Below are positions 5,731 to 11,991 of a stretch of 20,519 nt of DNA, one piece after another. Numbering within the stretch: position 1 is the first letter of the stretch; the number at the start of each line of letters is the position of its first letter. The stretch lies in the NCBI GenBank assembly GCA_030753015.1, contig JASMDC010000054.1, forward strand, positions 1 to 20,519. Reading direction: 5' to 3'. The notes beneath the pieces are model-generated. The model saw only the letters and a list, made by a program, of their open reading frames with translations. It did no database searches and had not been told where the DNA came from. Origin of the DNA: Candidatus Undinarchaeales archaeon (GTDB lineage Archaea > SpSt-1190 > JASMDC01). Made by a program: the position numbers and the translations under genes.

Positions 5731-5934
5731 GCCGTCCGATGGCGTCCGTGTCCCCGTCCCTGCGCTCATCTCCACGGTATCATGATGCGCTGATAGTATG
5801 AATAATACTGTATACCCTTGCGCGGGGTACATCTGGATCTACTGAACAATTGTACCGTAGGAATGGGACGACCTGCTGTGATGGCTTCCCTTACAACGTC
5901 CATGGACCACGGAGGGGCCGCTACGACAGCCGGA
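5731..5934. repeat. Island repeat, copy 8 (full length)
   Basis: The order is gccgtccgatggcgtccgtgtccccgtccctgcgctcatctcc (in part), gatgcgctgatagtatgaa, hairpin gtatacccttgcgcggggtac, a degraded palindrome (actgaacaattgtaccgta), gggacgacctgctgtgatggcttcccttacaacg and the ccatggaccacggagggg dyad. Its tail is of the same subtype as the 5014-5294 copy, so the orphan antitoxin is bracketed by matching tails. Confidence 0.85.
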
Positions 5935-6045
5935 CCAATGCTGGACGATCATCCGTATCAGGTAATATCTGAATGTCAAGATGATGTCATCGTTTTGATA
6001 TGGTCCTGTATCTTATTAGTTATATGAATCCTCCGACGGCCGTCC
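5935..6045. other. Gene-free remnant at the right edge of the island
   Basis: No coding sequence is recognisable. The right part (6014-6044, attagttatatgaatcctccgacggccgtcc in part) matches the promoter edge of the repeat at 3349-3379, including the TATA box and the cctccgac block. The rest of the repeat does not follow. This looks like the promoter of a lost minus-strand cassette and the point where the island ends and chromosomal sequence starts. Together with the repeat at 5731 and the gap leader it makes up the roughly 590-base stretch between genes. Confidence 0.5.
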
Positions 6046-6150
6046 CCACGCGTCCCGACACCCGGTTGGCCCGGCCCTTTCTCTGGAACACCTCCGCCCG
6101 TATGGTCGTACCACAAACGGTCGGATGACACCGGTGTGACAGGCAGCGAC

Positions 6151-6173
6151 CCGATAAATGAAAGGGATAAAAG
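6151..6173 (+). promoter_or_regulatory. Promoter region of gap
   Basis: Two AT-rich boxes, ccgataaatg and gggataaaag, stand in GC-rich sequence 70-95 bases before the ATG at 6245, leaving a leader of roughly 50 bases. A GGAGGG ribosome binding site lies at 6231-6236, nine bases before the start. Confidence 0.5.
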
Positions 6174-6244
6174 CGTTCGCCCTTCGTGCGGGAGGACTTG
6201 TGGGCGGTCGACTGTCGGCCCGCCCTGTCCGGAGGGAACATCAC

Positions 6245-7258
6245 ATGAGCGTACAGGTCGCGATCAACGGTTACGGGACGATCGGAAAGAGGGTGGCGGA
6301 CGCCGTGTCGGCCCAGGACGACATGGAGGTCATCGGCGTCACGAAGTTCAGGCCCACCATCGAGGCGGAGATCGCCATCGAGGCAGGCTACCCGCTCTAC
6401 GCGGGCGCCCCGGAGAAGAAGGCCGCGTTCGATGCCGCCGGCATCAGCGTGGATGGGACCATCAACGACCTTCTTCCGGCAGCGGACATAGTCGTGGACT
6501 GCGCCCCCGAGCGCTTTGGCGCGGCGAACAAGAGGATGTACGAGAAGGCCGGTGTCAAAGCGATCTTCCAGGGCGGGGAGAAGCACGAGAGGACCGGTGT
6601 ATCGTTCAACTCCTTTGCCAACTACGCCCAAGCCCTGGGACAGCAGTTCGTCCGGGTCGTCTCGTGCAACACCACCGGCCTGTGCCGGACGTTGCACCCG
6701 CTCTCGGAGAAGTTCGGGATAGGGAACGTCAAGTCCGTCATCGTGCGACGGGGCGTGGACCCGCACGACTCCGAGAAGGGTCCTGTTAACGCGATCATAC
6801 CCGTGCTCAAGGTCCCCTCCCATCACGGACCCGATGTCCGGACGTGCATGCCGGGGCTGGACATCCAGACCATGGCCGTGGCCGTTCCCACCACATTGAT
6901 GCACCTTCATTCCAACATCGTGGAGCTGGCAGTAGAGGTGGGCCCCAAAGAGGTGCTTGCGGCCTGGGAGGACATGCCGAGGATCAAGATCGTGGACCAC
7001 GCCAAGGGCATCACCTCGACGGCGCAGGTGATGGAGCTCGCCCGTGACCTGGGGAGGAAGAGGGCGGACCTGAACGAGATCGCCGTGTGGCGGGAGGGCG
7101 TCCACGTGGTGGGGAGCACCCTGTACTACTATCAGGCGATCCACCAGGAGTCGGACGTGATCCCCGAGAACATCGATTGCATCAGGGCCATGATGGAGCT
7201 CGAGACGGACAACCGGGCGTCCATCCGCAGAACGAACAGGGCACTGAGGATCACCTAG
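6245..7258 (+). CDS. gap: Archaeal type II glyceraldehyde-3-phosphate dehydrogenase
   Basis: A 337-residue protein, the usual length for archaeal phosphorylating GAPDH (EC 1.2.1.59 type). It interconverts glyceraldehyde 3-phosphate and 1,3-bisphosphoglycerate with NAD(P) in cytoplasmic glycolysis/gluconeogenesis. The Rossmann motif is INGYGTIGKRVADAV (residues 7-21). The catalytic Cys141 lies in SCNTTGLCR. Further family stretches are RRGVDPHDSEKGPVNAI and VPTTLMHLH. An in-frame ATG 87 bases upstream would add a tail with no family counterpart, so ATG at 6245 with its ribosome binding site is preferred. It lies outside the island and is single-gene in this context. Confidence 0.97.
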   Translation: MSVQVAINGYGTIGKRVADAVSAQDDMEVIGVTKFRPTIEAEIAIEAGYPLYAGAPEKKAAFDAAGISVDGTINDLLPAADIVVDCAPERFGAANKRMYEKAGVKAIFQGGEKHERTGVSFNSFANYAQALGQQFVRVVSCNTTGLCRTLHPLSEKFGIGNVKSVIVRRGVDPHDSEKGPVNAIIPVLKVPSHHGPDVRTCMPGLDIQTMAVAVPTTLMHLHSNIVELAVEVGPKEVLAAWEDMPRIKIVDHAKGITSTAQVMELARDLGRKRADLNEIAVWREGVHVVGSTLYYYQAIHQESDVIPENIDCIRAMMELETDNRASIRRTNRALRIT

Positions 7259-7377
7259 CCCGCTGGAGGGCGGAGGGCATAGCCGGTGTCCGGCGGACGT
7301 TCGTGCGGCAGGGACCGGACGACGTCCTGAAGAAGGCTCGTCCTGCAGCGTCCATGGGCCACGGAAGGGCGACCATC

Positions 7378-7419
7378 GTGGTTCCCCTCGGTAGCCCCGT
7401 CCCGGCCCACGGGAACCAC
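7378..7419. other. Inverted repeat between gap and the 7481 gene
   Basis: Perfect 9-base arms GTGGTTCCC (7378-7386) and GGGAACCAC (7411-7419) enclose a 24-base GC-rich spacer. It could fold in the RNA downstream of gap. Just before it, cgtccatgggccacggaaggg (7350-7370) resembles the dyad of the island repeat, perhaps by chance or as an old remnant. Confidence 0.35.
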
Positions 7420-7436
7420 CGCCGTGGTGCCAAACG

Positions 7437-7445
7437 CTATAATAA
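7437..7445 (+). promoter_or_regulatory. TATA box of the 7481 gene
   Basis: gctataataacc lies 36-44 bases before ATG at 7481. A gggagagg ribosome binding site follows at about 7469-7476. Confidence 0.6.
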
Positions 7446-7480
7446 CCACCCCTCCCGCCCACGCGTCCGGGAGAGGAACC

Positions 7481-8218
7481 ATGGACATCGAGATCTACGA
7501 GGTACCCGGGACCGGGCACTATGTCTGCACGAGCCACGCGGCCGACGCGTCGTGGGTGGAGCGCTTCGCGGGCAGGGACGTGAACTACGACCTGTTCACC
7601 TCGCTCAACGATGAGCTTGATTACGCTAACGACGACCTGGGCACCGCTGGCATCGCCCTCTACACCGCATCGGACCGGGAGGCCGGGTTCTCGGGCCTCG
7701 TGGACGACCTGCAGGACCTGGAGCGGGGCCTTGGCAACGAGCTCAAGGTCACCGGCGGCCTTGCTGCCTGGTGCTGCTATCTCATGGCCACCAACCCATC
7801 GCCCGTGGGGATCCCCATCACGGCCCTCTCGAGCATCTACGCGCTCAACACCCACACCGCGCTCTCGGAGGTGCGCGAGTTCGCCGGACGTCTGCGCGAT
7901 GGCGAGGTGTCGGCCGACGACGCTCTCACCGAGCTGCGGGGGCTCTACGACGAGCGGGGAGTGGACCGGACCCGCTCCGAGCTCGACGGGGTACGGGGCG
8001 AGCTGGGCCTCTTCCGCCGGCTGTTCCCCGGGAAGGGGACGGCAGAGCGCATCGAGGGGCTCGAGCAGGAGCTGGCAGCCTCCTACACCGCGCTCAAGGA
8101 CCGCGCCCACGAGCTCGCCGAGGAGCTTGATGCGCCCTCGCTCAGGCAGGTGGGCGACGTGTACGGGAAGCTGGCCACGGGGGCGACCGTGCCGCTCGTC
8201 AGCGCGAGGAAGGGGTGA
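7481..8218 (+). CDS. Hypothetical protein, 245 aa, coiled coil in C-terminal half
   Basis: The start at 7481 is chosen because it follows a ribosome binding site and lies 36 bases from a TATA box; an in-frame ATG at 7424 lies before the TATA box. Residues 1-90 are acidic and mixed. Residues 92-123 (GGLAAWCCYLMATNPSPVG, then IPITALSSIYAL) are hydrophobic and could be a buried or membrane-associated segment. Residues 128-220 are rich in Leu, Glu and Arg with heptad-like spacing (ELRGLYDERG, IEGLEQELAASYTALKDRAHELAEEL in part), predicting helical coiled coil. I recognise no family. Codon use is like the host genes. It is not evidently in an operon. Confidence 0.85.
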   Translation: MDIEIYEVPGTGHYVCTSHAADASWVERFAGRDVNYDLFTSLNDELDYANDDLGTAGIALYTASDREAGFSGLVDDLQDLERGLGNELKVTGGLAAWCCYLMATNPSPVGIPITALSSIYALNTHTALSEVREFAGRLRDGEVSADDALTELRGLYDERGVDRTRSELDGVRGELGLFRRLFPGKGTAERIEGLEQELAASYTALKDRAHELAEELDAPSLRQVGDVYGKLATGATVPLVSARKG

Positions 8219-8318
8219 GCCCGGGCCGTCTCGAGGAGTGAGCGTGCCTTCTGTGAATCGGGGGTTATGTGCCGGGATGTTGCCTGATGGATACAATCAT
8301 CCCATGACGAAGGCCGAA

Positions 8319-8849
8319 TCAGAGCACCTCTACGAATCCGTTGAGGGTGATGCCGTTGACGATGTTGTTCGCTAGGCGCTCGTTCTCCACCGATCGAATG
8401 CTCGTGTGCACGAAGGATTGGATCCTCCGTCCCAGCCGCTCCTCGAAGGGCGCCAGGTCACCGACCTTCTTGTGAGCTGTCTCCACATAGATGTCGATGT
8501 CGCTCGTCTCGATGTCCTCCCCGCGTGCATAGGAGCCGAACACCACTAACGTCGGATTGTCGTACATGCGACGGAGGTGCTCGATCAGTCCCGATCCATG
8601 AAGTGAGCGCAGGTTGTACAACAACTTCTCCAGCAGATAGCTCGTGGACGTCCTACCGGCGATGAAGAAGGTGGTGTCGCCGATGATCTCCTTTCCGAGG
8701 AACCCCTCATCCACCAGCTCGCCCGTGTAGCGGATGACGGACGGAAGCGCGAGCCCAAGCTCCCGCTCCAACTGACGGACGCGGTACCTTCCGGTGGGAT
8801 TCTGGAAGAAGTGCTCGAGAAGGCGATGCTTGACGTTCCGCTGCCGCAT
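8319..8849 (-). CDS. Winged-helix MNT nucleotidyltransferase
   Basis: A 176-residue protein. Residues 1-65 look like a winged helix (RLLEHFFQNPTGRYRVRQLERELGLALPSV in parts, then ELVDEGFL). Residues 101-122 carry the nucleotidyltransferase signature: FGSYARG (Gly105-Ser106), then SDIDIYVE (Asp117, Asp119). It lacks a HEPN partner next to it, though HEPN genes lie further right at 9094 and 10209. Its promoter carries a conspicuous operator (8850-8889), so autoregulation is likely. It matches the MNT antitoxin class; a role without a HEPN toxin is unclear. Confidence 0.85.
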   Translation of the reverse strand: MRQRNVKHRLLEHFFQNPTGRYRVRQLERELGLALPSVIRYTGELVDEGFLGKEIIGDTTFFIAGRTSTSYLLEKLLYNLRSLHGSGLIEHLRRMYDNPTLVVFGSYARGEDIETSDIDIYVETAHKKVGDLAPFEERLGRRIQSFVHTSIRSVENERLANNIVNGITLNGFVEVL

Positions 8850-8907
8850 ATGATAACTTATGTTATCAACTGATATTTATAGTTATCATTACCCCGCGGA
8901 GGAGTAC
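8848..8907 (-). promoter_or_regulatory. Operator/promoter with TGATAAC repeats (copy 1)
   Basis: Directly before the start at 8849 are ATGATAACT (8850-8858) and its exact inverse AGTTATCAT (8881-8889). An inner perfect palindrome TGATAAC-TTAT-GTTATCA spans 8851-8868. After it comes taccccgcggaggagtac. About 60 bases recur at 10045-10104 with the same 40-base outer spacing, so this is a conserved regulatory unit. Confidence 0.7.
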
Positions 8908-8981
8908 CTACAGCTTCCTCTTCACGCCCTTCGCCCGCGAGAGCAGCATGGATGGCTCCACGCTCATGTTGAACAGCGCGC
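8908..8981 (-). pseudogene. Detached 3' end of a CDP-alcohol phosphatidyltransferase gene
   Basis: The minus strand encodes ALFNMSVEPSMLLSRAKG then VKRKL and a TAG stop. This matches the last residues of the phosphatidyltransferase ending at 11338 (ALLNMSVELSMLLSRAKG, AKKRL). By my count the two 74-base stretches align without gaps with 11 differences. There is no matching sequence further right. The fragment marks the left boundary of the segment 8982-11337. Confidence 0.85.
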
Positions 8982-8998
8982 CGTGGTACCGAAGGACT

Positions 8999-9069
8999 TG
9001 TTGTCAAGACAACAGTTAATGTAATATTTCAGGTAATTGTTGAATAATACAACAACGAAATCTTTATTA
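8999..9069 (+). promoter_or_regulatory. Promoter/operator of the 9094 HEPN-MNT unit
   Basis: Two inverted repeats share a TTGTTG/CAACAA theme: TGTTGTC-AA-GACAACA (8999-9014) and TTGTTG-N7-CAACAA (9037-9055). A TATA box ctttatta follows at 9062-9069, 25-32 bases before ATG at 9094. This looks like a typical autoregulated toxin-antitoxin promoter. Confidence 0.6.
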
Positions 9070-9093
9070 CCCTAGAACGTTATACTATACAAC

Positions 9094-9431
9094 ATGTCCG
9101 TCGAGGAGGTGCTGGTCCGCAACCTCGCCCAGTACCGGCGATGGGGCGACAAGGCGTACGACGCGAACGACCTCAATACCGCGTCACCCTCTACTACAAG
9201 GCACTGGTCGCGATCTCGGACATCATTATCTATCGCAAGACGGGGCTCGTCCCCTCCAACCATTCCGAGCGGTTCAGGCTCATGCGCAGGGAGTACCCCT
9301 AGCTCTACGAGGTCCTCGACCGGGACTTCGCGCACTATCGGGACAGCTACCATCTCGAGATACGACGCGAGGTGGTCGAGGTGGTGAGAAAGGATGTGGA
9401 AAGGTTCGTTGGTATCGTTCACATCAGCTGA
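9094..9431 (+). pseudogene. Broken HEPN-domain gene
   Basis: The first about 29 codons (MSVEEVLVRNLAQYRRWGDK, then AYDANDLNTA) are in frame with the ATG. Near 9175-9185 the HEPN pattern jumps to another frame: VTLYYKALVAISDIIIYRKT, then GLVPSNHSERFRLMRREYP. A TAG at 9300-9302 interrupts this second frame, after which it continues LYEVLDRDFAHYRDSYHLEI to TGA at 9431. A single lost base and one nonsense change explain it. The GLxPxxH stretch replaces the classical RX4-6H motif. It precedes the 9394 nucleotidyltransferase with overlap, as an ordinary HEPN-MNT pair would, so the toxin half appears inactivated while the partner stays intact. Confidence 0.75.
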
Positions 9432-10035
9432 GCTCGAGCGGATCAGGGCCTTCGCCCGGGAGCACTCGGACAGGATCCTAGACATCCTCGTCTATGGTTC
9501 CACGGTGCGCGGGAGGAGGGCCCCTGGCGACCTGGACGTCCTCGTCGTCCTCCGGGACGTGACCTCACAGGAGTACGTCGATATCCCCTACCGTCTCAGA
9601 AAGGTACTGGAGAAGGAGCGGGGGGAAGGGCAGCTCGACGTAAAGGGCGTGAAGACCGAGGAGTTCCTCGACCCGAACTACCTGGCGCGGACCAGGGTCC
9701 TCATCGAGGCGTACTCGCTCCTGCACGACGACTTCCTCTGCAAGCGGTTCGGGCTCGCTCCTCATGCGCTCTTCACCTTCGACCTGAAGGGCCTGACGCG
9801 CTCCGAGAAGACCAGGTTCCACTATGCCATGAAGGGGCGCTCCGGTGAACCCGGTGTGCTCGATGAGCTCGGAGGCGTCCACCTGGGCCGCGGTGTGGTC
9901 CTCGTGCCGATCAACGCAGCCGGCGACTTCTGTGACCTCCTGGAGCTGTGGAACGTCGGGTACGAGGTCTTCTACGGGATGGCCGAGGAGAGGATCCTCG
10001 AGCGCAAGCGGTCGCCGGGAGCGCGCCCGGCCTAA
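9394..10035 (+). CDS. MNT-type nucleotidyltransferase
   Basis: A 213-residue protein. Residues 31-54 hold ILVYGSTVRG (Gly35-Ser36) and GDLDVLVVL (Asp46, Asp48), the nucleotidyltransferase signature. There is no N-terminal winged helix, unlike the other MNT proteins of the window. The second half (FTFDLKGLTRSEKTRFHYAM and onwards, then LGRGVVLVP) is extra and may be a substrate or partner domain. The start ATG at 9394 lies inside the end of the broken HEPN frame; later starts are possible. The downstream end is followed by a copy of the TGATAAC operator. Confidence 0.82.
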   Translation: MWKGSLVSFTSAELERIRAFAREHSDRILDILVYGSTVRGRRAPGDLDVLVVLRDVTSQEYVDIPYRLRKVLEKERGEGQLDVKGVKTEEFLDPNYLARTRVLIEAYSLLHDDFLCKRFGLAPHALFTFDLKGLTRSEKTRFHYAMKGRSGEPGVLDELGGVHLGRGVVLVPINAAGDFCDLLELWNVGYEVFYGMAEERILERKRSPGARPA

Positions 10036-10044
10036 AGCTGCTGA

Positions 10045-10104
10045 ATATGATAACTTCTGCTATCAACCGATATCCCGAGTTATCATACTCCATGGAGAAG
10101 TACT
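10045..10104 (+). repeat. Second copy of the TGATAAC operator unit
   Basis: Outer arms ATGATAACT (10047-10055) and AGTTATCAT (10078-10086) are 40 bases end to end, exactly as at 8850-8889. The flanks also match (atatgataactt...ggagaagtact against ggaggagtacc). The inner palindrome is damaged (GCTATCA instead of GTTATCA). No minus-strand nucleotidyltransferase gene follows on its left, so it may be a relict promoter or a second binding site of the same regulator. Homology rests on about 60 aligned bases. Confidence 0.65.
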
Positions 10105-10172
10105 TGGCCTACGTACTACACGACCATAACTATCCTGACACGGGATAGTACTACTGCGGGTAGGGGCAAACG

Positions 10173-10198
10173 CTTTTATATTATTGAAAACAATAATA
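10173..10198 (+). promoter_or_regulatory. TATA box overlapped by an operator-like palindrome
   Basis: cttttatatt is a TATA box about 27-36 bases before ATG at 10209. It overlaps the perfect inverted repeat TATTATTG-AAAA-CAATAATA at 10179-10198, so a bound antitoxin would block the promoter. Confidence 0.6.
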
Positions 10199-10208
10199 GT
10201 TATTACGG

Positions 10209-10727
10209 TTGATGATAATAATGAAGATGAGCTCCGTCAGGGCAATGCTCCCCCGGGAGGAAGGTCCCATCAACAGGTTCTTCGACAACTGCATGAAGCG
10301 CAAACGGCTCCTCGATGACGTGCCCGACCATCACAGAAAGCATCTGCTGAAAGCTAAGCACGACCTAGCAAGGGCCAGGGCGGAGTTCGATGACGAGTGC
10401 TGGGATTGGACGGTGGTCATGGCCTACTATGCCATCCATCATGCAGGCAACGCGCTCCTGTCACGGGAAAAAGGTCTGTTCTCCAAGGACCACTCATGTC
10501 TCATCATCGCCCTGCAGCGGTGGGACCTCATCACCGCGGACTTCATGGGAGAGATGGCACAGGTCCATCAGCGGTTCGCCGATGCGGTCGATCTGGACCT
10601 CACGTTCCAGTTGAGGAAGATAAGCCAGTACAGCGTGGACGAGTGGGAGGATATCACCCGTGAGGACGCCGGGGCCATCCTCGAGGTCGCCGCCAGGCTC
10701 GTGCGCTTCGTGGAGCGGGGGACATGA
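10209..10727 (+). CDS. HEPN-domain protein
   Basis: A 172-residue helical protein. The core helices are HLLKAKHDLARARAEF (about 45-60) and DWTVVMAYYAIHHAGNALLS (66-85), followed by GLFSKDHSCLIIAL, the GLxxxxH form seen in many minimal HEPN proteins. A strict RX4-6H motif is not present. Several in-frame ATGs occur (10209, 10212, 10221, 10227); the TATA box at 10173 favours a nearly leaderless start at 10209. Its stop overlaps the start of the next gene by ATGA, making a HEPN-MNT operon, here with the HEPN gene first, the reverse of the 2148-3315 pair. Confidence 0.83.
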   Translation: MMIIMKMSSVRAMLPREEGPINRFFDNCMKRKRLLDDVPDHHRKHLLKAKHDLARARAEFDDECWDWTVVMAYYAIHHAGNALLSREKGLFSKDHSCLIIALQRWDLITADFMGEMAQVHQRFADAVDLDLTFQLRKISQYSVDEWEDITREDAGAILEVAARLVRFVERGT

Positions 10728-11335
10728 TCGAGGGTATCGTGCCCGGGACGAGGGCCCGGCTGGCGGTGCTGCGTGCAGTGCTCGAGAACGAGGGGACCAC
10801 CATCACGGGACTCATACAGAGGACAGGCGTATCGCCCAACACCGTCATCGCCTATGTCGACCGTCTCGTCGCTGCCAGAGTACTGCGCGAGGATCGGATA
10901 GGTGGGGTGCGGAAAACGCATATCCGCCAGCTCTACGTGCGCACGGACAGTGAGTTCGCACGTTCGATCATCGCACTTGTCGAGCTCGACCGACGGCTCG
11001 CGCTCTTCGAGACCTATCGATATCTTCGCTCGATCATGGAACACCTGGTCGATGTGCTCGGTGAGAGGGCGATGTTCGTCCTTGTGTACGGCAGCCATGC
11101 CCGACTCGCCGCCACGCCGGAGAGCGACCTCGACCTGCTCGTCGTTGGAGGTCCCGGTATCGCGCGGACGCGCGGGCTTGCCGACGTGTTCGTGACGCTG
11201 GAGGCCGAGCACTCGCTGCGGACCATGTCGCCGGAGGAGTTCCGGGAGAAGAGAGGGACGCCTTTTCTCCAGACGATACTGCGCGACCATGTCGTCATCG
11301 CAGGGATGGACGCCTTCCTCAAGGAACTCGTGTAG
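10724..11335 (+). CDS. Winged-helix MNT nucleotidyltransferase
   Basis: A 203-residue protein. Residues 8-60 are a winged helix (RLAVLRAVLENEGTTITGLI, then VSPNTVIAYVDRLVAARVL). Residues 118-141 hold FVLVYGSHARLA (Gly123-Ser124) and SDLDLLVVG (Asp135, Asp137), the nucleotidyltransferase motif. In the family such proteins counter HEPN toxins and bind their own promoter, here probably the palindrome at 10179-10198. The TAG stop lies two bases from the stop of the convergent phosphatidyltransferase gene, exactly at the right edge of the inserted segment. Confidence 0.87.
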   Translation: MIEGIVPGTRARLAVLRAVLENEGTTITGLIQRTGVSPNTVIAYVDRLVAARVLREDRIGGVRKTHIRQLYVRTDSEFARSIIALVELDRRLALFETYRYLRSIMEHLVDVLGERAMFVLVYGSHARLAATPESDLDLLVVGGPGIARTRGLADVFVTLEAEHSLRTMSPEEFREKRGTPFLQTILRDHVVIAGMDAFLKELV

Positions 11336-11337
11336 CC

Positions 11338-11411
11338 TTACAGCCGCTTCTTGGCGCCCTTGGCCCGCGAGAGCAGCATGGACAGCTCCACGCTCATGTT
11401 CAGCAGCGCGC
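11338..11411. repeat. Right copy of the 74-bp boundary repeat (3' end of the phosphatidyltransferase gene)
   Basis: These bases, the last 24 codons plus stop of the gene at 11338-11991, match 8908-8981 in the same orientation without gaps. The pair forms direct repeats 2.4 kb apart and could be attachment-site-like ends of an insertion. Confidence 0.75.
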
Positions 11412-11991
11412 ACAGGGCCACGGCCCCCACCGCCTCGGGCGTATAGCCGGAGAGCAGACCCACCACCACAAGCTCGCGCCGGGGCGTCCGCGTCACATCG
11501 AAGCCCTCGATGCCCAGCGCCTTGCCGTGCACCCGGTTGAACACGATGAGCGTGCCCGCGAACAGCGCCGTGATGCACATCTCCGGCGGTGCCAATTTCG
11601 CCACCGCCACAGCGCCCAGGATGAGGAACTCGCTCATCCGGTCCACGGCGAAGTCCAGCACCGCACCGCGCTCGGTCTCCATGTGCTTGGCCCGGGCCAG
11701 CAGGCCGTCGAGCGCGTCGAACCCGGCGGCCAGTACGAAAAAGACCGCTCCCAGCTCAGGACGCTGGTTCCAGATGAAGTACGCGCCCATCACCGACGCC
11801 CACAGGTCGATGAGCGTAGCGCCGTTGGGAGAGAGCGGGATGCGCTCCACCAGGCCGCCGAACCGGATCAGGGTGTCCTGCTTGATGGCGCCGAGCGTGG
11901 CCCTGCTGCCGCCGCGCAGGAGGTACAGGGGCACCCAGAACAGTCCAGTCGTGCAGAACAGGCCCAGAACGAGATCATCCAATGGTCTCAC
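11338..11991 (-). CDS. CDP-alcohol phosphatidyltransferase (second of two)
   Basis: A 217-residue membrane enzyme. The CDP-alcohol phosphatidyltransferase signature is complete: Asp92-x2-Asp95-Gly96-x2-Ala99-Arg100-x8-Gly109-x3-Asp113-x3-Asp117. Hydrophobic segments lie around residues 8-25, 80-92, 118-135 and 165-200. The family transfers an alcohol phosphate or alcohol onto a CDP-lipid; in archaea candidates are archaetidyl-inositol-phosphate or -glycerol/serine synthesis, and the substrate cannot be read from the sequence. The start is GTG at 11991, overlapping the PHP gene by 17 bases. It is the last gene of the operon, and its 3' end is the boundary of the 8982-11337 insertion. Confidence 0.88.
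   Translation of the reverse strand: MRPLDDLVLGLFCTTGLFWVPLYLLRGGSRATLGAIKQDTLIRFGGLVERIPLSPNGATLIDLWASVMGAYFIWNQRPELGAVFFVLAAGFDALDGLLARAKHMETERGAVLDFAVDRMSEFLILGAVAVAKLAPPEMCITALFAGTLIVFNRVHGKALGIEGFDVTRTPRRELVVVGLLSGYTPEAVGAVALCALLNMSVELSMLLSRAKGAKKRL

Noticed and set aside
5818-6027. Small plus-strand frame of 69 codons
   Set aside because: Most of it is island repeat sequence, it has no promoter or ribosome binding site, and other repeat copies do not keep the frame.
470-6045. The island repeats as a CRISPR array or as classical integron attC sites
   Set aside because: The repeats are long, diverged and far apart with genes between, not short with uniform spacers. I could not find the paired RYYYAAC/GTTRRRY core sites, and no integrase of integron type can be shown.
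7350-7370. A further copy of the island repeat after gap
   Set aside because: Only about 20 bases (cgtccatgggccacggaaggg) resemble the dyad; the palindrome and hairpin are missing, so chance cannot be excluded.
6020-8296. A very long minus-strand open frame across gap and the 7481 gene
   Set aside because: It is an antisense shadow caused by high GC; gap is certain on the plus strand and the translated product is low-complexity with no family pattern.
9300-9302. The in-frame TAG in the HEPN gene as a pyrrolysine codon
   Set aside because: The same gene also has a frameshift upstream, and TAG serves as the ordinary stop in several intact genes of this window (gap, the M20 gene, the 10724 gene).
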